A stretch of 14,606 nucleotides of DNA from Actinomycetes bacterium (GTDB lineage: Bacteria > Actinomycetota > Actinomycetes > S36-B12). Made by a program: the position numbers and the translations under genes. How positions within the stretch are numbered: position 1 is the first letter of the stretch; every line of letters begins with the position of its first letter. The stretch covers positions 1-14,606 of the forward strand of contig JAUHZW010000029.1 in assembly GCA_030425745.1 (NCBI GenBank), written 5' to 3'. Positions 7,680 to 13,903 of this stretch are shown here, piece after piece. Below the pieces are notes generated by a model. That model was not told where the DNA came from. It searched no databases and saw nothing but the letters and a program-made list of their open reading frames with translations.

Positions 7680-8378
7680 TCAGGCTTCCAGCAGGCCGCG
7701 CACCACGCTCTGCGCGCTGTGACCCGGATCGCCGTCGAAGTGCTCGACGGAGACGTCGACCAGCGGGAAGTCCGCGACGTCCATGCCGGCCGGCAGGGTG
7801 AGGATCGAGTCGCCGTCGGGCCCGAGAGTGCCGACCGCCACCATCGTCGACGCATCGGCAGTGGCCATCCACACCTCGTAGTAGCCGTCCTCCACCGCGG
7901 GCAGGCCGGGCACGGTGACGTGCAGGTGGACCTCGCCGTCGGCGTCCTCGAGGGCTGCCGTGCCGGTCACGGTCGCACCATCAAGGGGGTCCAGACCGCC
8001 CTGCGCCATGATCGCCGGAGCGGGCTCGGTGGACGAGGTGACGACACCGAAGGTCGCCACGGATCCCAGGACGATGCCGATGCCGGCGGCTGCGCCCAGC
8101 AGCCAGCCGACGGGTCGACGGGAACGCCGCGCCTCATCCAGAGACGTGACCGTGGCCGCCGGGGCGACCTCATCCCGAATCGCGTCCCACACGCTCGGCG
8201 GAGGAGCGATGAGGTGATCGTCTGCCGACACCGTGCGAGCGGAGGCCACCACAGCACTCCACTGGTCGAGGTTGCTGCGGCAGCGGGCGCACTGCTGCAG
8301 GTGCGACTCGACCTCCGGGCTCGCCGGCTCACCCAGCGCGATCACTGCGAGATCGTCGTCATCACAATGCACCGCCAT
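7680..8378 (-). CDS. rskA: RskA-type anti-sigma factor
   Basis: This 232-residue single-pass membrane protein should hold the partner sigma factor inactive. The N-terminal cytoplasmic part has an H-x3-C-x2-C motif (H26, C30, C33) plus H4/C5, the pattern of zinc-binding anti-sigma domains. A transmembrane helix lies at about 90-113 (GWLLGAAAGIGIVLG...). The extracytoplasmic part (about 120-232) is the RskA C-terminal domain, with GYYEVWMATADASTMVAVGTL and VDVSVEHFDGDPGHSAQSVV near the end. RskA in mycobacteria is degraded by regulated proteolysis to release SigK; the same is likely here but not shown. The ATG lies inside the 3' end of the sigma gene (17-bp overlap) and follows GGAGG on the minus strand, so the pair is co-transcribed and translationally coupled. 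The symbol rests on domain and context. Confidence 0.88.
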   Translation of the reverse strand: MAVHCDDDDLAVIALGEPASPEVESHLQQCARCRSNLDQWSAVVASARTVSADDHLIAPPPSVWDAIRDEVAPAATVTSLDEARRSRRPVGWLLGAAAGIGIVLGSVATFGVVTSSTEPAPAIMAQGGLDPLDGATVTGTAALEDADGEVHLHVTVPGLPAVEDGYYEVWMATADASTMVAVGTLGPDGDSILTLPAGMDVADFPLVDVSVEHFDGDPGHSAQSVVRGLLEA

Positions 8379-8961
8379 CCACCTCCAATCTCCTGCGAAG
8401 CCGCTCCAGAGAGCGGCGAATGTGACTCTTGACCGTGCCCACCGGCAGATTCAACAGGCTCGCGATCTGCGTGTGGGTCAGATCCTGGAAGAACGCGAGC
8501 TCGACGATCCGCCGTTGCGGGTCGCCCAGCCGTTCGAGCTCATCGGCGAGGACGACGCGGTCGATGACCGCATCCGCCGCCATCTCCTGCGGCTCCTCGG
8601 GCTCGACCTGGGCGACCGCCTCGACCCGGCGGACGTGTCGGGATCGATCGCGCCAGTGGTCGGCGATGCGCCGGCGGGTCAGGGTCATCAGCCATCCGGG
8701 GAGGCTGCCCTTCTGGGCATCGAACCCGGCCCGGCTCTGCCAGGCGCTCACGAACACCGCCTGAGTGATGTCCGCTGCGTCGGCCTCACTGCCGACGGCC
8801 CGCACGGCCGAGGTGTAGACGAGCGCTGACCACCGCTGGTAGGCCTCCTCGAGGGCGGAATCGTCCCCTGCCTGGAAGCGGCGCGCGACGGCGTCGTCGT
8901 CCGTCATCCCCTCAACGATCTCCATCGTCTCCGAGCGTACCGACACGTCTGCTGTGGACAT
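8362..8961 (-). CDS. sigK: ECF RNA polymerase sigma factor, SigK-like
   Basis: The 199-residue protein has sigma region 2 at about residues 36-104 (ALVYTSAVRAVGSEADAADI, GSLPGWLMTLTRRRIADHWR), a linker, and sigma region 4 at about 136-192, with its helix-turn-helix LTHTQIASLLNLPVGTVKSH. This is the ECF layout. It directs polymerase to a small regulon and is controlled by the co-encoded RskA. A fasciclin gene divergent from it, as in the SigK/MPT70-MPT83 regulon of M. tuberculosis, and the matching promoters upstream of both genes support the SigK assignment. The ATG at 8961 follows AGGAGG on the minus strand with 3-base spacing. Two later in-frame ATGs (residues 13 and 19) are possible starts. 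It is probably autoregulated from the promoter at 9006-9036. Confidence 0.88.
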   Translation of the reverse strand: MSTADVSVRSETMEIVEGMTDDDAVARRFQAGDDSALEEAYQRWSALVYTSAVRAVGSEADAADITQAVFVSAWQSRAGFDAQKGSLPGWLMTLTRRRIADHWRDRSRHVRRVEAVAQVEPEEPQEMAADAVIDRVVLADELERLGDPQRRIVELAFFQDLTHTQIASLLNLPVGTVKSHIRRSLERLRRRLEVDGGAL

Positions 8962-9005
8962 TCCCCTCCTCTCGGGTGCTGATCGGTCACGAAGCTGTCA
9001 CCTCA

Positions 9006-9036
9006 TATTCGTCAGCACCATCAGGAACGGATGCAC
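9006..9036 (-). promoter_or_regulatory. SigK-type promoter of the sigK-rskA operon
   Basis: On the minus strand GTGCATCCG (9036 down to 9028) supplies the -35 GCATCC, followed by exactly 17 bases and the -10 CGAATA (9011 down to 9006). The start codon at 8961 is about 45 bases beyond. The elements resemble the published mycobacterial SigK promoter (CCATCC and CCGAAT). The same 9-mer and spacing occur in the opposite direction before the fasciclin gene. An A/T-rich stretch at about 9047-9070 lies between the two promoters. Confidence 0.7.
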
Positions 9037-9076
9037 CTGAGGCGGGATCAAAGAAAATCAAATCGATCCAGAAGTT

Positions 9077-9107
9077 GTGCATCCGATATGGCTGCTGCCG
9101 GCGAAGT
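9077..9107 (+). promoter_or_regulatory. SigK-type promoter of the fasciclin gene
   Basis: GTGCATCCG (9077-9085) contains the -35 GCATCC (9079-9084). After 17 bases comes the -10 CGAAGT (9102-9107). The predicted transcript would have a leader of about 65 bases before the ATG at 9180, with AAGGAG at 9168-9173. The 9-bp -35 region and the 17-bp spacing are identical to the minus-strand promoter of the sigma operon. Confidence 0.7.
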
Positions 9108-9179
9108 ACGGGTAACACCGCCCGCCGGGCGGCGGTCACCACCACGGGGACCGTGATCAACCACATGAAGGAGATCACC

Positions 9180-9812
9180 ATGCGCAAGACCTGGAAGACC
9201 ACCGCAGCCCTCGGCGCAGCCGCCGCCCTCGGTGCGGGCGCCATGCTCGCCGCTCCGGCCGCTCAGGCTGATGACCACATGTCCCTCGCCGAGGTCCTGG
9301 ACGTCGGCAACGCCATGTTCGACGACGACAGCGGCGACTTCGACATCCTGACCAAGGCCGCTGAGGCCGTGCTCGCCGCCAAGGACGACTCACCTGTGGC
9401 AGTGCTCGCTGACGCTGACACGGCCCTGACCGTGTTCGCGCCGACCGACCAGGCGTTCATGGACCTCGCGTCCGCGCTGGCCGGCTCGGACATCACGGAT
9501 GAGTCGGAGGCCTTCGACGCCGTTGCCGGTCTCGGCATCGACACCGTCGAGGACGTGCTGCTCTACCACGTGATCCCGGGCAAGACGATCACCTCCGCGG
9601 ACGCCCTGAAGTCGAACGGCGCCGTTCTGCCGACCGCTCTCAAGGGCAAGAACACCAAGGTGATCGTGCTCGACGGACCGATCATCCGCCTTCGTGACTA
9701 CGCCCCCGCGTTCAAGAACGCCCAGGTCATCCTCGACCTCGTGGACATCAACAAGGACGGCAAGCAGATCGCTCACGGTGTTGATCACGTGATGCTCCCG
9801 TTCAAGCCGTAG
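9180..9812 (+). CDS. Secreted fasciclin (FAS1) domain protein
   Basis: The 210-residue product has a Sec signal peptide (MRKTWK, an Ala/Gly/Leu-rich core, and a predicted cut after AAQA at residue 30). There is no lipobox cysteine, so it is probably released, like mycobacterial MPT70 and unlike lipoprotein MPT83. One FAS1 domain fills the rest: the H1 motif TVFAPTDQAF (84-93), the central YHVIPGKTIT (129-138) and the H2-like IAHGVDHVMLPF (197-208). FAS1 domains mediate adhesion or surface interactions. ATG 9180 is chosen because AAGGAG lies 6 bases upstream and the signal peptide starts there; the open frame continues upstream, and an ATG at 9165 would add MKEIT. Expression is probably controlled by the divergent sigma factor. 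Confidence 0.92.
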   Translation: MRKTWKTTAALGAAAALGAGAMLAAPAAQADDHMSLAEVLDVGNAMFDDDSGDFDILTKAAEAVLAAKDDSPVAVLADADTALTVFAPTDQAFMDLASALAGSDITDESEAFDAVAGLGIDTVEDVLLYHVIPGKTITSADALKSNGAVLPTALKGKNTKVIVLDGPIIRLRDYAPAFKNAQVILDLVDINKDGKQIAHGVDHVMLPFKP

Positions 9813-9833
9813 GGCCCGAGCACCCACGGTTGC

Positions 9834-9884
9834 TGCGTCAGTCGTTGAGCGGATTCCTCGGAGTCCTGCTCAACGACTGACGCA
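9834..9884. terminator. Long perfect hairpin, likely bidirectional terminator
   Basis: Arms 9834-9850 and 9868-9884 are perfectly complementary over 17 bp. The 17-base loop can itself pair GGATTCC with GGAGTCC (one G-T wobble), so almost the whole 51 bases can fold into one rod. It lies 21 bases after the fasciclin stop and 9 bases after the stop of the convergent oxidoreductase gene, the place for a shared terminator. There is no T-tract on either side, which is common for actinobacterial terminators. Confidence 0.75.
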
Positions 9885-9893
9885 TGTCCGGGG

Positions 9894-11033
9894 TCAGGGA
9901 CGCTCGGCGCTGCCGCTCACGTTGGACCGCAGGGCTGCGTCGAACACCCGGTGCGCCGCCACTGCCTCGGCGACCGTGGCGGTGCCGAACCGATCGCCCA
10001 GCGCCCCCTCGCGTTCGGCGAGGTACGAGGCCCACATCTGCATCAGCGCATCGGAGAAGCCGAACTCGAAAATGCCGCCGGAGATGACCGGCCACGCCGA
10101 CACGTTGCCCGGCTGCACCTCCTCCCACACCTGCTCGCCGTCACGGCGGGCGAAGCGCTGCAGGGTCGTCGGGGTGCGGGTGCTGAACCGCACGCCGCCA
10201 TCCATGCCCCACGCCTCGAAGGACCACGAGTTCATCTGCCCGGGAGCGATGCGACGCGTCTCCCACAGCATGCTGAAGTCACGGGTGCCGTCCGGCTGCG
10301 GGGCGCGGCAGGCGAGCAACGCGTTGTCCCAGGTGTCGCAGTCGACCGATGAGCCATCGGGCCCCGGACGCGTCGTCACCACGTTGTCGAGCAGGGAGTA
10401 CACGCTCGACGGCGCGTAGCCCAGCCTCAGCGGCACGTGAGCGACGTGCAGGCCGAGGTCGCCCATCACGCCGATCTCACCGCAGGTCTCGACGCGGCGC
10501 TTCCAGTTGATGGCCTTGTTGCGGTCGATGTCCGACGAGTGCGCGAACTGCGAGCGCACCTCGAGGATGTCGCCGAGGGCTCCGGATGCCGCGTAGGCGT
10601 AGGCCTTGAGAGCGCCCGGGAAGAACGGGAACTCACTGGACACGCGCACGAAGCTGTCCGAGCCGTCGATCGCCGCCGCGATGCGCTGCGCCGAGGAGGC
10701 ATCGATGCCGAACGGCTTCTCGGCGAGGAAGTCCTTGCCGGCCGCGGCCGCCGCGACGTAGAGGTCCTCGTGCAGGTGATGCGGCACCGCGAGGTACAGC
10801 GCATCGATGGACGGGTCCTCGAGCAGGGGAGCCCAGTCATCGGCGAACGTCTCGACGGACGGGACACGCTGGAACCAGTCGCGGGCCGCCGGATTCGGAT
10901 CCGCCACGGCGACCACCTCGGGTGACGCCGGGTGGTCGATGAGCTGGGACCAGCGCCCGCACACGGCCGCCAGCTCACGGCCCATCAGGCCGGCACCGAC
11001 GACGCCCAGACGGACCGGCCGCTGTGAGCTCAC
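9894..11033 (-). CDS. Gfo/Idh/MocA-family NAD(P)-dependent oxidoreductase
   Basis: The 379-residue protein begins with a Rossmann fold: VRLGVVGAGLMG (7-18) with the GxGxxG-type nucleotide loop, VVAVADPNPAA ending strand 2, then ALYLAVPHHLHED. The family catalytic motif EKPFG (105-109, with K106) follows. The C-terminal alpha/beta domain has CGEIGVMGDLGLHVAHVPL, equivalent to the usual G-D-x3-H segment. Members oxidise or reduce a hydroxyl of sugars, inositols or sugar acids with NAD(P). Length is normal for the family. The start is GTG at 11031-11033, overlapping the aldolase stop as GTGA, so this is the second gene of a two-gene operon. The specific substrate cannot be inferred. Together with the aldolase and the divergent FGGY kinase it suggests a polyol or sugar degradation route. 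Confidence 0.9.
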   Translation of the reverse strand: MSSQRPVRLGVVGAGLMGRELAAVCGRWSQLIDHPASPEVVAVADPNPAARDWFQRVPSVETFADDWAPLLEDPSIDALYLAVPHHLHEDLYVAAAAAGKDFLAEKPFGIDASSAQRIAAAIDGSDSFVRVSSEFPFFPGALKAYAYAASGALGDILEVRSQFAHSSDIDRNKAINWKRRVETCGEIGVMGDLGLHVAHVPLRLGYAPSSVYSLLDNVVTTRPGPDGSSVDCDTWDNALLACRAPQPDGTRDFSMLWETRRIAPGQMNSWSFEAWGMDGGVRFSTRTPTTLQRFARRDGEQVWEEVQPGNVSAWPVISGGIFEFGFSDALMQMWASYLAEREGALGDRFGTATVAEAVAAHRVFDAALRSNVSGSAERP

Positions 11034-11869
11034 GATGCGCTGATGAGAGCGAGCGCGGCGGTGGCGTCGGCGCCCTCGTGGAGCATCGCCATCAGTGCTC
11101 GCGTCAGGCCCGCGGGGTTGTCGTTCTGGATGATGTTGCGGCCGTAGACGATGCCGGCAGCGCCCTGCTCCAGCACGACCTGGGTGCGACGGAGCAGTTC
11201 GTCATCGTCCACCTTCCCGCCACCGCGCACCAGAACGGGAATGCCCGACGCGGTCTGGATCACCTCGTGATACTGGCTGGGGTCATCGCAGGGATCGGCC
11301 TTGATGACGTCGGCACCGAGCTCGACGGCCTGCCGCACGACCGGGATGATCTTGTCCAGGTCGCCGTTGACCTCGTAGCCGCCCTTGGCGCTCTCCTTCA
11401 TGACGAGCGGCTCGACCATCAGGGGCATGCCGTACTTCTCGCAGTCGACCTTGGCGTTGAGGACGGCGCGCAGGCAGGCCTCACGGACGGCCGGGCGGCC
11501 GGGCAGGTCGAACAGGTTCACCACGACGCACGCGGCGTCGAGCTGCACCCCGGCGAGCCCGGGGTTGGGCAGCGTGAGGTCATACATGTGGTCAGGCAGC
11601 GGGGCGCCGTAGACGTTGGCGACATCGGTGCGCAGGACGAGGGCGGGGCGCTCGCGGCCGCCGGAGGACTGCAGCAGCCGGGCCTGTCCCTTGGTCAGCT
11701 GAATGGCATCGGGAGCGGCGTCGGCCAGTGTCTGCACGGCGGACGGGAGGTCCTCGATGCCCTGGAGGAAGGACTTCTCGCCGAAGAACCCGTGATCGAT
11801 CGCGATGTCGAGGCACCTCCCGGACTCCGGGTTGAACATGCGGTTCATGCGGTACTGGACGTCGCTCAT
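11030..11869 (-). CDS. DhnA/LsrF-type class I aldolase
   Basis: The 279-residue TIM-barrel protein belongs to the DhnA family (archaeal-type class I fructose-bisphosphate aldolase, LsrF). It has CLDIAIDHGFFGE (19-31) with D25-H26, the strand AIQLTKGQARLL, VNLFDLPG, MVEPLVMKESAKGGY, ELGADVIKADPCDD (183-196), VLVRGGGK (212-219) and GAAGIVYGRNIIQ (237-248), the phosphate-binding C-terminal strands. K190 is the probable Schiff-base lysine. The reaction should be reversible cleavage of a phosphorylated keto compound into two smaller carbonyl compounds, or an LsrF-like thiolysis. ATG 11869 is preceded by a GGAAGGAAG run on the minus strand. It is first in the operon with the oxidoreductase and divergent from the FGGY kinase, which could make its phosphorylated substrate. 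Confidence 0.88.
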   Translation of the reverse strand: MSDVQYRMNRMFNPESGRCLDIAIDHGFFGEKSFLQGIEDLPSAVQTLADAAPDAIQLTKGQARLLQSSGGRERPALVLRTDVANVYGAPLPDHMYDLTLPNPGLAGVQLDAACVVVNLFDLPGRPAVREACLRAVLNAKVDCEKYGMPLMVEPLVMKESAKGGYEVNGDLDKIIPVVRQAVELGADVIKADPCDDPSQYHEVIQTASGIPVLVRGGGKVDDDELLRRTQVVLEQGAAGIVYGRNIIQNDNPAGLTRALMAMLHEGADATAALALISAS

Positions 11870-11895
11870 CGTCTTCCTTCCGGGAGGTCGCGCAC

Positions 11896-11931
11896 CGGCG
11901 AGGGTTCGCCGCTACCGTCAGGACGACACTA
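11896..11931. promoter_or_regulatory. Divergent promoter/operator region between aldolase and FGGY kinase genes
   Basis: The 80-bp gap holds a 16-bp inverted repeat CGGCGA-N4-TCGCCG (11896-11911), a plus-strand TANNNT hexamer TACCGT (11913-11918) facing the kinase, and a minus-strand TAGTGT (11931-11926) facing the aldolase. No good -35 is visible for either. A shared control region is likely from the layout, but each element is weak alone and no cognate regulator gene is in the window. Confidence 0.3.
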
Positions 11932-11949
11932 TCGGCGGAAGGCGGTGGG

Positions 11950-13287
11950 ATGACCCGGCAGGTTCTGGTGGGCGTCGATGCGGGCACGACGTCCGTCAAG
12001 GCCCTCGCGGTCGGCCTCGACGGGTCCGTCCTCGGAGAGTCCTCGACTCCCACGCCCTGGCGCCATGACGGCCCGTTGGCCGATGCCGACGCCCATGACC
12101 TCGCCGGTGTGGCGATCGCCACCGCCGCGGAGGCGGCGGATCAGGTCGGCGATGTGGACGTGATCGGGATCGGGGTCACCGGCATCGCTGAGGCCGGCGC
12201 CCTGGTCGACGCGGCAGGTGACCCCTGCGCCCCGGTGCTCGCCTGGTTCGACCCTCGAGGTGACTCCGCCGCGGTGCGAGCGGCCGTCACGCCTCGGGAC
12301 TACCAGCGCGCGACCGGCCGTCGGCTGAACTCCAAGCCGTCGCTGATGAAGATCCTGTGGCTGCGGCAGAACATCGACGCCTCCCGCCGTGCCGTGCGCC
12401 ACCTGTGCGTCGCCGAGTGGATCGTGCATTCCCTCGGGGGCGATCAGGTGAGTGAGGCGTCCCTCGCATCCCGTACGGGGATGCTCGACATCTCGCGCCG
12501 TGAACCATGGCCCGGTGCCGTCGACCTCGTCGGCGACCTGCTCCCCGAGCAGCGGGTGTGGGCCGGAGATCCGGTCGGCTGGGCCTCCGGTGAGCGGGTG
12601 CCGGCAGTTCTCCGCGGTGCGACGCTCACCGTCGCGGGACTGGACCATCAGGCGGCCGTGCTCATCTCCGGTGCCGCGCGCGACGGGGCGCTCTTCGACT
12701 CCATGGGCACGGCCGAGGCCCTGATCCGCACAGTGCGTGAGCATCGCTCCGTCGACGACATCGAGTGGCTGACCGACCGGGACATCGACGTCGACTGGTC
12801 CGTGCTGCCCGATCATCAGATCCTGCTGGCCGGACGGCTCACCGGGCTCACTCTTGAGCGGGTGGCCGCGATGCTCGGGGCGTCCAACCGGCCGGCGCGC
12901 CTCGCGCTCGGCGAGGCGGCCCTCGCGGCGGGCTCCAGCGCCGCACCGCGTCTGCTCGACGTGAGCAACGACGCCGTCTCGCTGGGCAACATCACCGATG
13001 GCATCACGCCCGCCGTGACCTGGCGGGCCGTCGTCGAGGATCTCGCCGACATGGCGGGTGAGGCGCTGGCCCAGATGGCCGAGAACGCCGGCCCGCATGT
13101 CACGTCCGTCCTCGGCGGAGGGTGGACCCGCAACGCGATGGTCACGGACGCCAAGCGCCGCCGGCTCGTCGACCCCCGCTTCGTCGACATCAGCGAACCG
13201 GGGGCGCTGGGAGCCGCCTTCCTTGGGGGCGTCGCCGCGGGTGTGCTGGAGCGTCCGGGATCGGACGGAGTGCCGCGCTGGCGCTAG
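11950..13287 (+). CDS. FGGY-family carbohydrate kinase
   Basis: The 445-residue protein is an ATP-dependent sugar or polyol kinase with two actin-like domains. The N-terminal phosphate loop is GVDAGTTSVKALAVG (8-22), and VIGIGVTGIAEAG (71-83) and LAWFDPRGD (98-105) follow in the substrate domain. VAGLDHQAAV (228-237) supplies the likely catalytic base D232, followed by DSMGTAEALI (250-259). The ATP-side motifs LGGGWTRNAM (388-397) and EPGALGAAFLGGVAAG close the fold. It is slightly shorter than typical xylulo- or glycerol kinases (about 490-500) but no core motif is missing. ATG 11950 follows a purine-rich GGAAGGCGGTGGG. The substrate specificity is unknown. Divergence from an aldolase and a Gfo/Idh dehydrogenase suggests that it phosphorylates the ketose or keto-acid that the aldolase later cleaves. 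Its TAG shares the CTAG palindrome with the stop of the convergent membrane protein gene. Confidence 0.9.
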   Translation: MTRQVLVGVDAGTTSVKALAVGLDGSVLGESSTPTPWRHDGPLADADAHDLAGVAIATAAEAADQVGDVDVIGIGVTGIAEAGALVDAAGDPCAPVLAWFDPRGDSAAVRAAVTPRDYQRATGRRLNSKPSLMKILWLRQNIDASRRAVRHLCVAEWIVHSLGGDQVSEASLASRTGMLDISRREPWPGAVDLVGDLLPEQRVWAGDPVGWASGERVPAVLRGATLTVAGLDHQAAVLISGAARDGALFDSMGTAEALIRTVREHRSVDDIEWLTDRDIDVDWSVLPDHQILLAGRLTGLTLERVAAMLGASNRPARLALGEAALAAGSSAAPRLLDVSNDAVSLGNITDGITPAVTWRAVVEDLADMAGEALAQMAENAGPHVTSVLGGGWTRNAMVTDAKRRRLVDPRFVDISEPGALGAAFLGGVAAGVLERPGSDGVPRWR

Positions 13288-13847
13288 TGCGTCAGGGCGA
13301 TCTCGATCAGAACGATGAGGAGCCCCATGACCCCGTAGGAGAACCCGAAGCGCAGTTGCATCCAGCCGCTGAGGCGTGCGACGCGAGCGGCGTAGACGCC
13401 CCAGAAGAACAGGGTGGCCAGCATGAGCCACAGCACGGCGTCCAGGACCGTGATCGCCCCGATGCCTGCGAATGCGAGCACCACGGCGAGGAGGGTCGGG
13501 GGGATCGCGATGTACATGTACTCGAGGTTGCTGAACAGCAGGTGCCGACGATCCCGGCCCGACAGGCGCCGCCGCTGCTTGATCTGCAGATCCAGGGCGT
13601 CGGAGAACACGTGGGCCATCGTCAGCGCGAAGAGCGGCGCGAGCGTGACGCCGATGATGGTCACCAGAACGCTCTGGCCGGAGGCCTCCGGACCGGGGTC
13701 GTAGATCGCCAGGGCCGTCATCAGGATGACGGTCGAGTAGATGAGCCGGTGCGGATCGAACTGAAGGCCGAGGATCCGGACCTTGAGTTTCTCCGGATGC
13801 TCGGTGTCGGTGTTCTCATTCACGCATCGCAGCCTTCCATGTGCCAC
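13284..13847 (-). CDS. Small integral membrane protein of unknown function
   Basis: No function is recognised. With the start at GTG 13847, chosen because GGAGG (minus strand, 13857-13853) lies 5 bases upstream, the product has 187 residues. Earlier in-frame starts would add a non-hydrophobic tail and run into the divergent aminotransferase gene; GTG 13823 is a shorter alternative. About 35 charged residues precede FDPHRLIYSTVILMTALAIYD. Several hydrophobic helices follow: about 36-52, 59-79, a long stretch over about 113-155 likely forming two helices, and about 168-186. A basic loop KQRRRLSGRDRRH sits near the middle, consistent with the cytoplasmic side. It resembles uncharacterised actinobacterial membrane proteins with a similar H/R-L-I-Y first helix, but this is recollection only. 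It is convergent with the kinase gene and divergent from the aminotransferase gene. Confidence 0.75.
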   Translation of the reverse strand: MAHGRLRCVNENTDTEHPEKLKVRILGLQFDPHRLIYSTVILMTALAIYDPGPEASGQSVLVTIIGVTLAPLFALTMAHVFSDALDLQIKQRRRLSGRDRRHLLFSNLEYMYIAIPPTLLAVVLAFAGIGAITVLDAVLWLMLATLFFWGVYAARVARLSGWMQLRFGFSYGVMGLLIVLIEIALTH

Positions 13848-13903
13848 AGTCGCCTCCTCGGAGACCTCCATGGCGCGGGGATCCGCTGAGACGAGGAGCA
13901 ACG

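Noticed and set aside
8976..9179. N-terminal extension of the fasciclin gene in the same open frame
   Set aside because: The extension covers the promoter region and has no secretion signal; a strong AAGGAG and a proper signal peptide begin at 9180.
11929..13431. 500-codon minus-strand open frame
   Set aside because: It is antisense to the FGGY kinase, has low-complexity composition and crosses the real convergent gene boundary.
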